A DNA stretch of 64,000 bases, taken from NCBI GenBank assembly GCA_018336015.1, contig JAGXQZ010000029.1, positions 37,433 through 101,432 on the forward strand. Reading direction: 5' to 3'. The notes below the pieces were generated by a model. That model saw only the letters and a program-made list of their open reading frames with translations, made no database searches and had not been told where the DNA came from. A program made the position numbers and the translations under genes. Positions 1 through 9,149 of this stretch are shown one piece after another (the stretch's first letter is position 1; each line of letters opens with the position of its first letter). The DNA is from Algoriphagus sp. Lineage in GTDB: Bacteria > Bacteroidota > Bacteroidia > Cytophagales > Cyclobacteriaceae.

Positions 1-775
1 CGATGACTTGGTACAGATTTTCAGGCTGGATGACAGGTTTACTCCCGATACTGCTAAATCGTTCGGTCACCATGCGGAGCTTGACCACATCTTTGTCCAT
101 CTCCTGGATGATTTCCTTGTTTTCTTCCCACACGGGAGAATTTCTCAAGTAATCAATCCAGGCCATCAGGGAAGCGATTGGCGTCCCGAGTTGATGGGCT
201 GTCTCTTTGGTCAACCCAGCCCAAACGCGGTTTTGCTCGGCAATTTTACTTTGATTGAAAAGTGCATAGGCCAAAGCTCCAAAAAGTAAAATCACAGCAA
301 GCTGGATGTAGGGATAATAGCGAAGATTGGTGAGTAGCTCAGAATTGCGATAAAAAACCCGAATATCGGCTTCCTGAAGGTAGATGGGTTCGTATTCCTC
401 CTGCATCTCGAGCAGTTCCCGATCCAGAGTTTTAGCAGAATCCCCCTGATTGGCATTCTTTTTAAACTTGATATTTCGAAATTCAATCGGCTCTCCGGAT
501 GCATCCACCATGATGATGGGGATGGAATAATTTTGCTGGATAATTTCCTGATTGATAAACGTGAGATTTTCAGAGGTGGTAGCAGCGTACTCCAGGGCTG
601 AGGACAAAAGATGAATCTGTCGCCTTTCCCTCTCTCTTAGTTCATCCACCAATAGATTGGTGTACCAAATCGACCCCGAACCAATCAGAATGGACACCAA
701 AAAAACCAGCCATTTGACCTGTTTTTTGTTTTGATAAAAGTCGATCGAGGTCAGATCCTGAAACCTATTTTTCAT
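1..775 (-). CDS. Sensor histidine kinase, N-terminal part (cut by window edge)
   Basis: The frame is open from an ATG at 775 to the window edge, so only the first 258 residues are visible. Residues 21-38 and about 155-174 are hydrophobic and bracket an extracytoplasmic region of roughly 115 residues, the layout of a membrane-bound sensor kinase. The dimerisation/phosphoacceptor box follows, with His194 in KETAHQLGTP, and the protein continues into the FSSIGSKP region typical of HisKA-type kinases. The ATP-binding domain lies beyond the edge. The input signal cannot be told from the sequence, and no response regulator is visible here. Confidence 0.85.
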   Translation of the reverse strand, partial: MKNRFQDLTSIDFYQNKKQVKWLVFLVSILIGSGSIWYTNLLVDELRERERRQIHLLSSALEYAATTSENLTFINQEIIQQNYSIPIIMVDASGEPIEFRNIKFKKNANQGDSAKTLDRELLEMQEEYEPIYLQEADIRVFYRNSELLTNLRYYPYIQLAVILLFGALAYALFNQSKIAEQNRVWAGLTKETAHQLGTPIASLMAWIDYLRNSPVWEENKEIIQEMDKDVVKLRMVTERFSSIGSKPVIQPENLYQVI

Positions 776-951
776 CCGCGAAGGGGTGTGCTTACTGAGT
801 AAGTAACTCCAGACTAATAAGATTTAGTATACCGAATAGATGTTTTGAAGAGCGATACATTTATTCAGACCTAAGAAAATTAGACCAAATAGCTTTGGAA
901 AAAAAATGTCGCCGAAAAATCTACTTTTTAAATCCAAAATGTTCTATCCAA

Positions 952-2262
952 TCATTGGCTGGATCTGATCCATTTCCACAGGATTTTATAGGTCGGTTTG
1001 GTGCCATGCATCAAAATTCCGATTCTGTAAATTTTACCTGCCAACCAAGTGGTAAACAGAAATCCAAGAATCAATAAACCTATGGACAAGGTCAATTCCC
1101 AAAATGGAACTCCATAACTGATACGTCCCATCATCGCAATGGGAGATGTCAATGGAATGACAGAAAGCCAAAAAGAAGTAGTGGAATTAGGTTCTTGAAG
1201 CACAAAAACAAACAAGCCCATGTAGGCCACAATCAGCGGAATAGTAATGGGAAACATAAACTGCTGCGCATCCGAAGGCGCATCGACTGCAGAACCCACA
1301 GCCGCAAACAAGGCTCCATACAATAGGTAACCTCCCAGAAAATAAATGATAAAACTGACCACGATTGCCACAAAATCAATCCCCTGGATGACCATCAGAA
1401 TACCTGCAAGTTCACTGCTGTCAGGTGTGACTTGGGTCATCTCCGGACTGGCAAGTTCCATCGCCTGCTGCTGAGGCATCTGCATGCCTAAGACTCCCGT
1501 CACCAGAGTAGTCAGCGTTCCGATCAAAACCACCCAAATCAGAAACTGCGTCAATCCCACCGCGCCTATTCCCACGATTTTGCCCATCATCAACTGAAAG
1601 GGCTTCAAGGAAGAGACCAAAATTTCTACAATCCGACTGGATTTCTCTTCAATTACGCCTTGCATAATCTGATTTCCGTAGACAAAAATGAAAATGTAAA
1701 TCAGAATACCGGCTAAAAATCCAATTGCATAATTGACCGTAGCGTCATTTATTTTTTCCTCACCCGATTCTCCCAAAGTGACCGATTGGATTGCTACTTG
1801 GGTACGGATTTCCTTTAATACAGATGGGTCAATCCCTTTTTCGTAAAGCCGTTGATCTTCTATTTTCCGTTTGAATGAAGATTCAAGGTAGCTCATCAAA
1901 CTCATGCTCGGGTTCTCTATCCCAAAAAATTGAATCCCTCTTGGATTGGATATTTCCATCTTGGGGATGTATAAAAATCCATAACGCTCGCCCTCCTGAA
2001 CCATTTTTTTGGCTTCTTCCGGATCCTTTACTGAGGAGGTAAAAGCGTATTGCTCGGAACTTTCCATGAAAAATAAATCCGTCTCATCGATTACTTCGAT
2101 GATTCTAAGTGATTGATTTTCTTTTTCCGAAAGTGCTATCCAAACAAAAATTCCCATGATTGCCGGGAAAATAAGTGGGGTCAGAAGGGTGGCAATCAAA
2201 AAGGACTTCTTTTTTACCCTTGCCAAATATTCCCTTTGGATGACCAAGAAAATCTTATTCAT
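952..2262 (-). CDS. ABC-2 type transporter permease (NatB-like)
   Basis: This 436-residue membrane protein has one N-terminal transmembrane segment (about 19-42), a large extracytoplasmic region (about 43-175) and then a bundle of five or six hydrophobic segments to the C-terminus. That is the layout of NatB/YhaP-type ABC-2 permeases, which work as exporters of Na+ or small toxic compounds. Its start overlaps the end of the ATPase gene by 8 bp, so the two are translationally coupled and probably form one transporter. The substrate cannot be inferred. Confidence 0.85.
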   Translation of the reverse strand: MNKIFLVIQREYLARVKKKSFLIATLLTPLIFPAIMGIFVWIALSEKENQSLRIIEVIDETDLFFMESSEQYAFTSSVKDPEEAKKMVQEGERYGFLYIPKMEISNPRGIQFFGIENPSMSLMSYLESSFKRKIEDQRLYEKGIDPSVLKEIRTQVAIQSVTLGESGEEKINDATVNYAIGFLAGILIYIFIFVYGNQIMQGVIEEKSSRIVEILVSSLKPFQLMMGKIVGIGAVGLTQFLIWVVLIGTLTTLVTGVLGMQMPQQQAMELASPEMTQVTPDSSELAGILMVIQGIDFVAIVVSFIIYFLGGYLLYGALFAAVGSAVDAPSDAQQFMFPITIPLIVAYMGLFVFVLQEPNSTTSFWLSVIPLTSPIAMMGRISYGVPFWELTLSIGLLILGFLFTTWLAGKIYRIGILMHGTKPTYKILWKWIRSSQ

Positions 2263-3151
2263 AGCTTGCGGCTTTTACTTGGTGAATAAAAATCTCTTCC
2301 ATAGTAGGCACTCTTTCCAAAAATTCCACGACGTCTCCATACTCCATCAATTCTTTGAGCAGCTGATTGGGTGATCGGCCTTGCAGAGGTATGGAGAAAT
2401 TAAAGACACCGTAGTTTTCATTTAATATTTTCCATTCCTGCGGCAAATCCCGTGAAAGGTTGGTCAGAGAAACTGAAAATTCTTGGGGTCTAAAACTATT
2501 CTTAACTTCTCGGATGGTTCCATCAAGTATTTTTCTTGACATATGAATCATGGCCACGTGATCGCAGAGTAACTCCACCGATTCCATTCGGTGAGTGCTG
2601 AGAATCACGGTTGTTCCCTTGGCCTTCAATTCAAGGATTTCATTTTTAATAATCTCAGCATTGACCGGGTCAAAACCGGAAAAAGGTTCATCCAAAATCA
2701 GTAGTTTGGGTTCATGGATTACAGTTGAAATAAACTGAACCTTCTGAGCCATTCCTTTGGATAAATCTTCGATTTTTTTGTCTCTCCAGCTGCCAATTTC
2801 AAGCTTTTCAAGCCAGTTTTTCACTTTTTGCTTAGACTCTATGGACTGCAATCCTTTAAGTCTGGAGAAATAGATTAATTGATCCCACACGGTCATCTTT
2901 TTATAGAGTCCTCGTTCCTCGGGTAAATAGCCAATTTTTCGGATATCATTCGGTGAAAGGATTTTGCCATCAATCTCTACTGTTCCGCTGTCTTGCTCAA
3001 TTATTTGGTTGATGATTCGGATTAGAGTTGTCTTTCCTGCACCATTGGGACCTAACAGTCCAAAAATTACACCTTCTGGCACCAATAAACTTACTTCGGT
3101 GAGGGCACGGTGATGTTCGTATGATTTATTGAGATTTGATATGCTGAGCAT
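2255..3151 (-). CDS. ABC transporter ATP-binding protein (NatA-like)
   Basis: This 298-residue ATPase has a Walker A motif GPNGAGKTT near residue 35, a signature motif LSKGMAQKVQ (an SGGQ variant) near 130, Walker B LLILDEPFSGFDP near 150, and the H-loop STHRME. The C-terminal extension after about residue 215 is typical of the NatA/DUF4162 group. It powers the permease encoded immediately downstream. Only 5 bp separate it from the upstream secreted-protein gene, so the three genes probably form one transcript. Confidence 0.9.
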   Translation of the reverse strand: MLSISNLNKSYEHHRALTEVSLLVPEGVIFGLLGPNGAGKTTLIRIINQIIEQDSGTVEIDGKILSPNDIRKIGYLPEERGLYKKMTVWDQLIYFSRLKGLQSIESKQKVKNWLEKLEIGSWRDKKIEDLSKGMAQKVQFISTVIHEPKLLILDEPFSGFDPVNAEIIKNEILELKAKGTTVILSTHRMESVELLCDHVAMIHMSRKILDGTIREVKNSFRPQEFSVSLTNLSRDLPQEWKILNENYGVFNFSIPLQGRSPNQLLKELMEYGDVVEFLERVPTMEEIFIHQVKAASYE

Positions 3152-3156
3152 AGCTC

Positions 3157-4041
3157 TTATTCTACGGTAACTGAACCTACTCCTACATCCAAGACCAGTT
3201 CCAAAAGTTGGGGATCAGAAGAATTATATCCTTTGGTAACAAATGTTTCTCTATCTAAAGCTTTAAGGTACTTAGGTAGAGAAGTACGACACATCGGGGT
3301 AGTCTTCATCTTGATTTTAACAGGATTGGTATCAGGAGGAAGTTTCAAAAAAATAGTACCTCCTCCTACTGCTGCAATGACTTGACAGCCAGCCGGCATT
3401 CCTTCACTAAAATTGAGGTCAATATTTCCATAATTGACTTCGAGAATAATCTTTTTTGAGTTAGTAAAATTGGCATTTTGGAGCTCAACAGAACCCATAT
3501 TTAAAGTTACCAGAAGAGTATCCATTTGGACTTGGTTGGGGGACTCCGATCCATACCTTATGGTCACATCTGCGCTTGCACTTTTAACCTTAAAATTCGA
3601 AATGGGCAGTTGGGATAAGTCAAAGTCTGCTTTCCCCATTCCTAAGTTGAAATCTAGGTCATACAGGTAGTTGGATACCAATCCTAAGTCCCAAGAGTGC
3701 TCAAAGTCCGACTCTGAAAAAAAGAGCTTGGAGGTAATTGTCTTACCAAGATTATCGGACTCTATATTTTTATGGATGAGCGAAGCCTTTACTGAATTCT
3801 TTTGAAAGGAATATTTGAAATCAGGCAGGATATTGGATTTTGCCAGATGTCCATGAATATAAAGTAAGTCTTGTGATTTAATCCGCTTTAGCTGTGTCGT
3901 ACTTTTATAGGAGGTAAATTCGAGTTGGACAAGGTCAACATCGGTTCTGCCATCAATTTTATACTCTTTTACAAATTGCGCCTCGGAAGGGTAACCCAAC
4001 CCAATGGATAAAAATAGACTCAGACACAATTTTTTCAGCAT
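3157..4041 (-). CDS. Secreted beta-rich protein (DUF4097/adhesin-like)
   Basis: This 294-residue protein starts with a signal peptide (residues 1-21, ending SEAQ). The rest alternates short beta-strand-like stretches with polar turns, including phrases such as SADVTIRYGS and NYGNIDLNFS, as in repetitive beta-helix proteins of the DUF4097 ('toast-rack') type. That assignment comes from pattern only. It is the first gene of a three-gene run with the ABC exporter and may be its envelope partner. I cannot assign a biochemical function. Confidence 0.6.
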   Translation of the reverse strand: MLKKLCLSLFLSIGLGYPSEAQFVKEYKIDGRTDVDLVQLEFTSYKSTTQLKRIKSQDLLYIHGHLAKSNILPDFKYSFQKNSVKASLIHKNIESDNLGKTITSKLFFSESDFEHSWDLGLVSNYLYDLDFNLGMGKADFDLSQLPISNFKVKSASADVTIRYGSESPNQVQMDTLLVTLNMGSVELQNANFTNSKKIILEVNYGNIDLNFSEGMPAGCQVIAAVGGGTIFLKLPPDTNPVKIKMKTTPMCRTSLPKYLKALDRETFVTKGYNSSDPQLLELVLDVGVGSVTVE

Positions 4042-4080
4042 ACGGTAGAGTTACGGGTCGAACCTCAAAAGGTTTTTTAA

Positions 4081-4113
4081 AAATAAAAAAAAAGCCAGAA
4101 TCAAATCTGGCTT
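4081..4113 (-). terminator. Intrinsic terminator after dnaJ
   Basis: An 8-bp perfect stem (AAGCCAGA with TCTGGCTT, 6-nt loop) lies 9 bp past the dnaJ stop and is followed on the minus strand by a run of ten T residues. Confidence 0.8.
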
Positions 4114-4121
4114 GTGATAAA

Positions 4122-5225
4122 TTAGAAGAACTCCTTCATCTTATCGAAAAAGGATTTATCCTGCTTTCCTGGATCAGGTTTAAAATTTTCCGAATTTTTC
4201 AACCCTTCCAAGATGGCACGTTCCTCTCTAGACAGTTGGGTAGGAGTCCAGACATTCACCATGATCAATTGGTCTCCTCTGCTGTATCCATTGATGTCTT
4301 TGATTCCTTTGCCTTTAAGTCTTAGCATTTTCCCGCTTTGAGTTCCAGGATCAATCTTGATCTTCACCTTTCCGTCGATCGTTGGGACTTCAACAGAATC
4401 TCCCAAGGCAGCTTGAATGAAAGATATGTGTAAATCATAAATGACATTATTTCCTTCTCTTTGGAAAACCCCCTCTTCAGCTTCTTCTATTACTATAAGG
4501 AGATCTCCCGGAATTCCACCTGGGATTTCATTTCCTTTACCCGACATGCTGAGTTGCATTCCCTCACCCACACCACCAGGGATGTTGATGGAAATTACTT
4601 CCTCCTTAATAACGAGTCCTCGAGAATCGGCATCTGCAGGCTTTTTATCAACAATCTGTCCAGCACCACCACAAACTGTACAAGTGCTGGCAGAAACCAT
4701 CTGACCCAGCATGGTATTTACTACCTTTTTGACTTGACCAGAACCTTGGCAGGCTGAACAATTTTTGAAAGTAACTCCTGGGGCAACTACGTGTCTTTTT
4801 ACCTTGATTTTCTTTTCGACACCATTGGCGATTTCCTGCAGGTTTAGCTTCAGCTTTACTCTCAGGTTAGTTCCTTTCTTAGTTCTTCGGCCGCCACCGC
4901 CACCAAAGAAAGATCCAAATCCGCCGCCTCCAAAAATATCTCCAAACTGTGAGAAGATATCTTCCATATTCATCCCTCCTCCACCGAAGCCACCATTACC
5001 TCCTAGTCCTTGATGACCATATTGGTCATACCTGGCCTTTTTTTCAGGATTGCTAAGGACCTCATAGGCCTCTGCCGCTTCTTTAAATTTGTCCTCAGCT
5101 TCAGGATTATCCGGATTTTTATCCGGGTGATATTGAATGGCAAGTTTGCGGTACGCTTTTTTTATTTCGTCTGCACTTGCTGATTTGGATACGCCGAGTA
5201 CTTCGTAATAATCTCTTTTTGCCAT
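4122..5225 (-). CDS. dnaJ: Chaperone DnaJ with a reduced zinc-binding domain
   Basis: DnaJ is the Hsp40 co-chaperone that delivers unfolded substrates to DnaK and stimulates its ATPase. The J domain covers residues 1-70 with the HPD motif (YHPDKNPD), followed by a Gly/Phe-rich linker (about 75-110) and two C-terminal beta domains. The zinc region is unusual: only CSACQGSG and CTVCGGAG are present, corresponding to CXXCXGXG repeats 2 and 3, while repeats 1 and 4 are missing. The protein is 367 residues, a little under the usual 375-390. It follows grpE by 6 bp, so the two are co-transcribed. Confidence 0.95.
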   Translation of the reverse strand: MAKRDYYEVLGVSKSASADEIKKAYRKLAIQYHPDKNPDNPEAEDKFKEAAEAYEVLSNPEKKARYDQYGHQGLGGNGGFGGGGMNMEDIFSQFGDIFGGGGFGSFFGGGGGRRTKKGTNLRVKLKLNLQEIANGVEKKIKVKRHVVAPGVTFKNCSACQGSGQVKKVVNTMLGQMVSASTCTVCGGAGQIVDKKPADADSRGLVIKEEVISINIPGGVGEGMQLSMSGKGNEIPGGIPGDLLIVIEEAEEGVFQREGNNVIYDLHISFIQAALGDSVEVPTIDGKVKIKIDPGTQSGKMLRLKGKGIKDINGYSRGDQLIMVNVWTPTQLSREERAILEGLKNSENFKPDPGKQDKSFFDKMKEFF

Positions 5226-5231
5226 GTTATT

Positions 5232-5786
5232 TTAAGCTCCGGTGACCACCTTAGCGAATCTTACTACTTTATCCCCAAGGGTATAACCCTTTTCTACTAC
5301 GTCAATCACTGCACCTTTCATCTCCTCGTTTGGTGCAGGAATCTGAGTAATCGCTTCCTGGGTATCAGGATTGAAGGGCTTACCTACTAAATCTTCCATC
5401 GCTTTCAATCCTTTTGAATCAAGAACTCTGACCAATTTATGATAGATGAGTTGATTTCCTTCCTTTATTTTGGCTGAATCCGACTCATTGTCAGAAGCTT
5501 TAATTGATCTTTCAAAATCATCTACTACAGGAATCAGATCCTTCAATACTTCTTCAGAAGCAGTTTTGATCAGTTCAATCCGCTCTTTTGCCGTGCGCTT
5601 TCTGAAGTTCTCAAAATCAGAATACAGCCTGAGGTACTTCTCCTTCAGTTCGGCAATTTCAGCTTCCAGCTTGGCTTCCTGACTTTCTTCCAAAGGCGTA
5701 GTTTGTTCATTCAAATGAGCTTCTGGGGAGGCCTTCTCTTCGGTAGCATGGTTTATTTCCTGATCTAGTTGGTCTTTATTTTCCAT
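5232..5786 (-). CDS. grpE: Nucleotide exchange factor GrpE
   Basis: GrpE releases ADP from DnaK in the DnaK-DnaJ-GrpE folding cycle. This 184-residue protein has an acidic, disordered N-terminus (about 1-45), a long coiled coil (about 45-95, with the family motif YSDFENFRKR) and a C-terminal beta domain ending KGYTLGDKVVRFAKV. The frame is open further upstream, but I place the start at the ATG at 5786 because the extra 32 codons are basic and hydrophobic and unlike the family N-terminus. dnaJ follows directly. Confidence 0.95.
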   Translation of the reverse strand: MENKDQLDQEINHATEEKASPEAHLNEQTTPLEESQEAKLEAEIAELKEKYLRLYSDFENFRKRTAKERIELIKTASEEVLKDLIPVVDDFERSIKASDNESDSAKIKEGNQLIYHKLVRVLDSKGLKAMEDLVGKPFNPDTQEAITQIPAPNEEMKGAVIDVVEKGYTLGDKVVRFAKVVTGA

Positions 5787-5860
5787 AGTTCTTTTACTGG
5801 TTGAATAGATGGCATTTAGCAATGACTTTGCCAAGACTTTAATGCTGACAAAGTGACATT

Positions 5861-6853
5861 TTAAGAATGGATTGCCTGCCAAATCAAATCCTTAAGTTTT
5901 TCAAGGTTGTATTGACTTACCGAAGAAATGAACACGTAAGGAATATCTTTTGGAATTTCTTGTTCCATTTCATTGATAAGGTCTTCGTCCAACATATCAG
6001 ATTTGGAAATAGCAAGGATTCTTTTTTTATCAAGCAGCTCAGGGTTATATTTTCCGAGCTCACCCAAAAGTATACGGTATTGGTCCTTCAAATCCGGGGC
6101 ATCAGCAGGAATTAAGAATAGAAGGATTGAATTTCTTTCGATATGTCTCAAAAATCTAATCCCCAACCCTTTCCCTTCCGCCGCTCCTTCAATAATTCCT
6201 GGTATATCTGCCATCACAAAAGACTTATCATCTCTGTAGCTGACCACACCTAGATTAGGCACCAACGTGGTAAAAGGATAATCCCCTATTTCAGGTCTTG
6301 CGGCAGAAATTGAGGAAAGTAAAGTTGATTTACCTGCATTGGGAAATCCAACCAACCCTACATCAGCCAAAAGTTTTAGCTCGAGAATAATCCATTCCTC
6401 AATTCCTGGCTCGCCTGGTTGAGCAAAGTGCGGTGCCTGATTGGTGGCAGTTTTAAAATGATCATTTCCCAGACCTCCTCTACCACCTCTGGTGAGTACT
6501 ACTTCTTGCCCATCTTGGGTAATTTCAAATCTCTTCTCACCGGTTTCTGCGTCTTTAGCCACAGTGCCTAGAGGAACTTCCAATATGACATCTCTCCCAT
6601 CTGCCCCTGTCCTCTTACCACCTTCACCTCCTTTACCAGAATCAGCAATCACGTGCTTCTTATACTTAAGATGAAGCAGTGTCCAGAGCTGCGAATTTCC
6701 TCGGAGAATAATATGACCGCCTCGCCCCCCGTCACCTCCGTCGGGACCACCTTTAGGCACATGTTTTTCCCTTCGGAAATGCACCGAACCTGCGCCTCCT
6801 GCCCCAGATCGGGAGCAAAATTTCACATAATCGATAAAGTTTGAATCAGCCAT
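5861..6853 (-). CDS. obg: Obg family GTPase (ribosome assembly / stress)
   Basis: Obg is an essential GTPase involved in large ribosomal subunit maturation and growth control. The N-terminal glycine-rich Obg fold spans residues 1-158 ([12 protein letters not shown] type repeats). The G domain follows with G1 [10 protein letters not shown]2 TT in the DYPFTTL switch, G3 DIPG and G4 SKSD. At 330 residues it lacks the optional C-terminal OCT or TGS extension. The start is the ATG at 6853; a TTG two codons earlier is less likely. It lies 74 bp ahead of grpE and downstream of adk. Confidence 0.95.
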   Translation of the reverse strand: MADSNFIDYVKFCSRSGAGGAGSVHFRREKHVPKGGPDGGDGGRGGHIILRGNSQLWTLLHLKYKKHVIADSGKGGEGGKRTGADGRDVILEVPLGTVAKDAETGEKRFEITQDGQEVVLTRGGRGGLGNDHFKTATNQAPHFAQPGEPGIEEWIILELKLLADVGLVGFPNAGKSTLLSSISAARPEIGDYPFTTLVPNLGVVSYRDDKSFVMADIPGIIEGAAEGKGLGIRFLRHIERNSILLFLIPADAPDLKDQYRILLGELGKYNPELLDKKRILAISKSDMLDEDLINEMEQEIPKDIPYVFISSVSQYNLEKLKDLIWQAIHS

Positions 6854-6861
6854 GGTCAAAG

Positions 6862-6893
6862 AAACAAAAAGGCTAAGCCCGAGAGCCTAGCCA
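6862..6893 (-). terminator. Probable terminator between adk and obg
   Basis: On the minus strand an imperfect stem (GGCTA with TAGCC, then one mismatch and two further pairs) is followed by TTTTTGTTTCTTTG, 37 bp past the adk stop. It may only partly separate adk from obg. Confidence 0.45.
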
Positions 6894-6929
6894 AGTCTTG
6901 GAATATCAAAATTACGAAATCAATGGGAA

Positions 6930-7502
6930 TCAATAGCTATCGATTACTTTGGAGATCTGCCCAAAAATCTCATCAATCTTGCCTACACCATTGATATTCT
7001 GAAATTTACCTTGCTTTTCATAATATTCTGCAACAGGGAGTGTCTCTGCAAGGTAAACTTTGATCCGGGTATTGATTTTTTCTTCATCTTGGTCGTCTAC
7101 CCTTCCAGAGGTCTTCCCCCTTTCTTTGATCCTTTCTTTCAAAATATCCTGAGGCACGTCTAGTGCGATCATTCCTGAAATTTTCATTTCTAATCCTGAA
7201 AGCATTTCATCCAACGCATTAGCCTGAGCTGTGGTACGAGGGAATCCATCGAAAATAAATCCTTTTGTCTCTTTTGTAGAGCTGATTTTATCCTCCACCA
7301 TTTTGATTACGACCTCGTCTGGGACAAGATGCCCTTGATCCATATAACCCTTAGCTAGTTTTCCCAATGCAGTCCCTTCACCAAGGTGCTTTCTAAAAAG
7401 ATCTCCTGTAGATAGATGAGTCAAACCATATTTTGCAATGATATTTTCACTTTGAGTACCCTTACCTGCGCCTGGAGGGCCGAAAAGAACGATATTAAGC
7501 AT
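6930..7502 (-). CDS. adk: Adenylate kinase
   Basis: Adenylate kinase interconverts ATP, ADP and AMP. The P-loop GPPGAGKGTQ lies at residues 7-16, the AMP-binding segment has HLSTGDLFR, the NMP region ends with GFIFDGFPRT, and the lid begins KERGKTSGRVDD. The lid is the short type with no zinc-binding cysteines, as in other Bacteroidota. The length of 190 residues is normal for the short-lid class. The start is the ATG at 7502, which gives the canonical MLNIVLFG beginning. It lies 15 bp after hpt. Confidence 0.95.
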   Translation of the reverse strand: MLNIVLFGPPGAGKGTQSENIIAKYGLTHLSTGDLFRKHLGEGTALGKLAKGYMDQGHLVPDEVVIKMVEDKISSTKETKGFIFDGFPRTTAQANALDEMLSGLEMKISGMIALDVPQDILKERIKERGKTSGRVDDQDEEKINTRIKVYLAETLPVAEYYEKQGKFQNINGVGKIDEIFGQISKVIDSY

Positions 7503-7517
7503 TATCTGTAGCGTCAA

Positions 7518-8060
7518 TTATTTAGTAGTACTGAGTTGATAGATGTCAGGAAAATTTCTTCCTAAACCATCATAGTCTAGGCCGTAGCCGACGACAAATT
7601 TATTGGGAATTTCAAAACCCACATAATCCAAAGGATAATTAAACCTGAATGCATCTTTTTTGAATAGTAAAGTTGCAATGGCTAGGCGTTTAGGATTTTT
7701 CTTTGAGAGCTCAGAAAGAAGGAAATTCATACTAATTCCAGTATCCACAATATCCTCTACCACAATCACATTTTTATTGAAAATGTCAGTAGTGAGCCCC
7801 ATCACAGTTTTTACCTTTTCGGTAGTTGATGTGCCTTGGTAGGACGAAATCCTTAAAAATTCACAATGAACAGACAAATTGATTTTCCTTACTAAGTCTG
7901 CCATAAAGACAAATGAACCGTTAAGAATCCCCAATAGGATTACTTCTTCTCCATCGAAATCCTCTTTGATTTTCAACCCAATTTCAGTAATCCTTGAGTT
8001 AATCTGACTATCAGAAAGATAGATTTCAAAATCCTTCTCTTTCAATTTGATTTTTTTCAT
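7518..8060 (-). CDS. hpt: Hypoxanthine phosphoribosyltransferase
   Basis: This enzyme salvages hypoxanthine and guanine by transfer to PRPP, giving IMP and GMP. The PRPP-binding loop reads VIVVEDIVDTG at about residues 96-106, and the flexible loop region has SSYQGTST. The C-terminus contains the family motif KFVVGYGLDYDGLGRN. The length of 180 residues is typical. It sits between an M42 peptidase (9 bp upstream) and adk (15 bp downstream), so salvage product and adenylate balancing are encoded together. Confidence 0.95.
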   Translation of the reverse strand: MKKIKLKEKDFEIYLSDSQINSRITEIGLKIKEDFDGEEVILLGILNGSFVFMADLVRKINLSVHCEFLRISSYQGTSTTEKVKTVMGLTTDIFNKNVIVVEDIVDTGISMNFLLSELSKKNPKRLAIATLLFKKDAFRFNYPLDYVGFEIPNKFVVGYGLDYDGLGRNFPDIYQLSTTK

Positions 8061-8069
8061 AAGTACAAC

Positions 8070-8987
8070 CTACAAACGTTCCAAAAGGTATTTATACATC
8101 GAAACCATCGATTCGAGATCTTTCAAGGAAACCTTTTCGTGAGGAGTATGAACATGATCTTCCGCGGCTCCGATAAAGCACCAATCAATTGCGTACGGGG
8201 AATGCTGAATTTCCCTCCCATCACTTCCACCAAACGCTTCTACCTCTAATTGGAAAGGAATTCCACTTAGCTCAGCTAGATTGATTATTTTATCTAAAAA
8301 ATTTTTCCTTGGAACAAACTTGTCTCTTATTGAAATTACCACACCCTCATGGTGTACCACACCTTCCGTAATCCAAGTTATGTCGGAAATTAACGCTTGT
8401 TTAATTGGTGAAGTTTTTTGAATGAAATCAATCAGAAAAGGCATACTTCCGCCTCCATGTTCTTCATAAGTTGAAAAAATCACCCACCCATCCTCAATTT
8501 CTTCACAAAGCTTTAAAGCATTATAAACCCCAAGCCTGTTATCCAAATAGGCGGCTTGGATGAAATCTTTATCAATCCTAATATCTTGAGCAAAAGATAA
8601 TCGAGTACCTCTTTCAATTTTTCTTGGGAAATCGTGAAATAAACCATTCTCATCACCTTTTAATGTGCAGTAAATTTCTCCAAACCTATCAAACCCAAAC
8701 AGCTTAGCACCTTCAATAATCTCGGGACCTCCTATCTCCACTAATTGATTTTCATACCTAACCATAAAACCAATTGTATCAATATGCGCAAAAACTGCAG
8801 TTCTTGGATTACCAAATTTCAAAAGGATACAATCATGAAAATTATCTCCAGAATATACTTTTGGTAAAACCTTCCAGGTTTGCATCCGTATCTGAATGTA
8901 CCTGAGAAGGTAATCCGTCATATCACTTTCATCTCCTGAAGTTGATTGGATGTGAAGAATTTCGAAGAGCAGATCAGTATTTGGCAT
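8070..8987 (-). CDS. M42/M20-like zinc aminopeptidase
   Basis: This is a 305-residue cytosolic metallopeptidase. The likely metal ligands are visible in order: AVFAHIDTIGF (His-x-Asp), AAYLDNRLG (bridging Asp in the LDNRLG motif), STYEEHGGG (catalytic Glu-Glu) and a C-terminal HTPHEKV. These fit the M42 glutamyl/leucyl aminopeptidase family, although the protein is shorter than the usual 340-360 residues. It heads the run that continues with hpt and adk. Its peptide substrate is unknown. Confidence 0.75.
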   Translation of the reverse strand: MPNTDLLFEILHIQSTSGDESDMTDYLLRYIQIRMQTWKVLPKVYSGDNFHDCILLKFGNPRTAVFAHIDTIGFMVRYENQLVEIGGPEIIEGAKLFGFDRFGEIYCTLKGDENGLFHDFPRKIERGTRLSFAQDIRIDKDFIQAAYLDNRLGVYNALKLCEEIEDGWVIFSTYEEHGGGSMPFLIDFIQKTSPIKQALISDITWITEGVVHHEGVVISIRDKFVPRKNFLDKIINLAELSGIPFQLEVEAFGGSDGREIQHSPYAIDWCFIGAAEDHVHTPHEKVSLKDLESMVSMYKYLLERL

Positions 8988-9072
8988 TATATATGTTCGA
9001 TATGAATCCTAGAATTTCGATATCTCGGTATAATTTAAGATATTGAGTTGCCAATTAAATAAAAGGCCTAGA

Positions 9073-9102
9073 TTTGCAGTAAATTAAAAGTTTATAAATT
9101 TG
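9073..9102 (+). promoter_or_regulatory. Promoter of the first OmpA-like gene
   Basis: TTTG (9073-9076), an 18-bp spacer and TAAATTTG (9095-9102) match the Bacteroidota consensus. The predicted start near 9107 leaves a leader of about 43 nt. Confidence 0.65.
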
Positions 9103-9149
9103 TAATTACATCTATCAATCACTTAAATCCTGAACAAAAATTTTTTGTC

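Noticed and set aside
776..951. Gene or RNA between the histidine kinase and the permease
   Set aside because: The 176-bp gap has no ORF with a start context and no convincing promoter or hairpin.
5787..5882. Longer grpE start
   Set aside because: The extra 32 codons overlap the end of obg and do not resemble GrpE N-termini.
6907..6914. TAATTTTG box upstream of obg on the minus strand
   Set aside because: It is an exact -7 match, but it lies before a probable adk terminator and its -33 spacing is short, so it is unlikely to serve obg.
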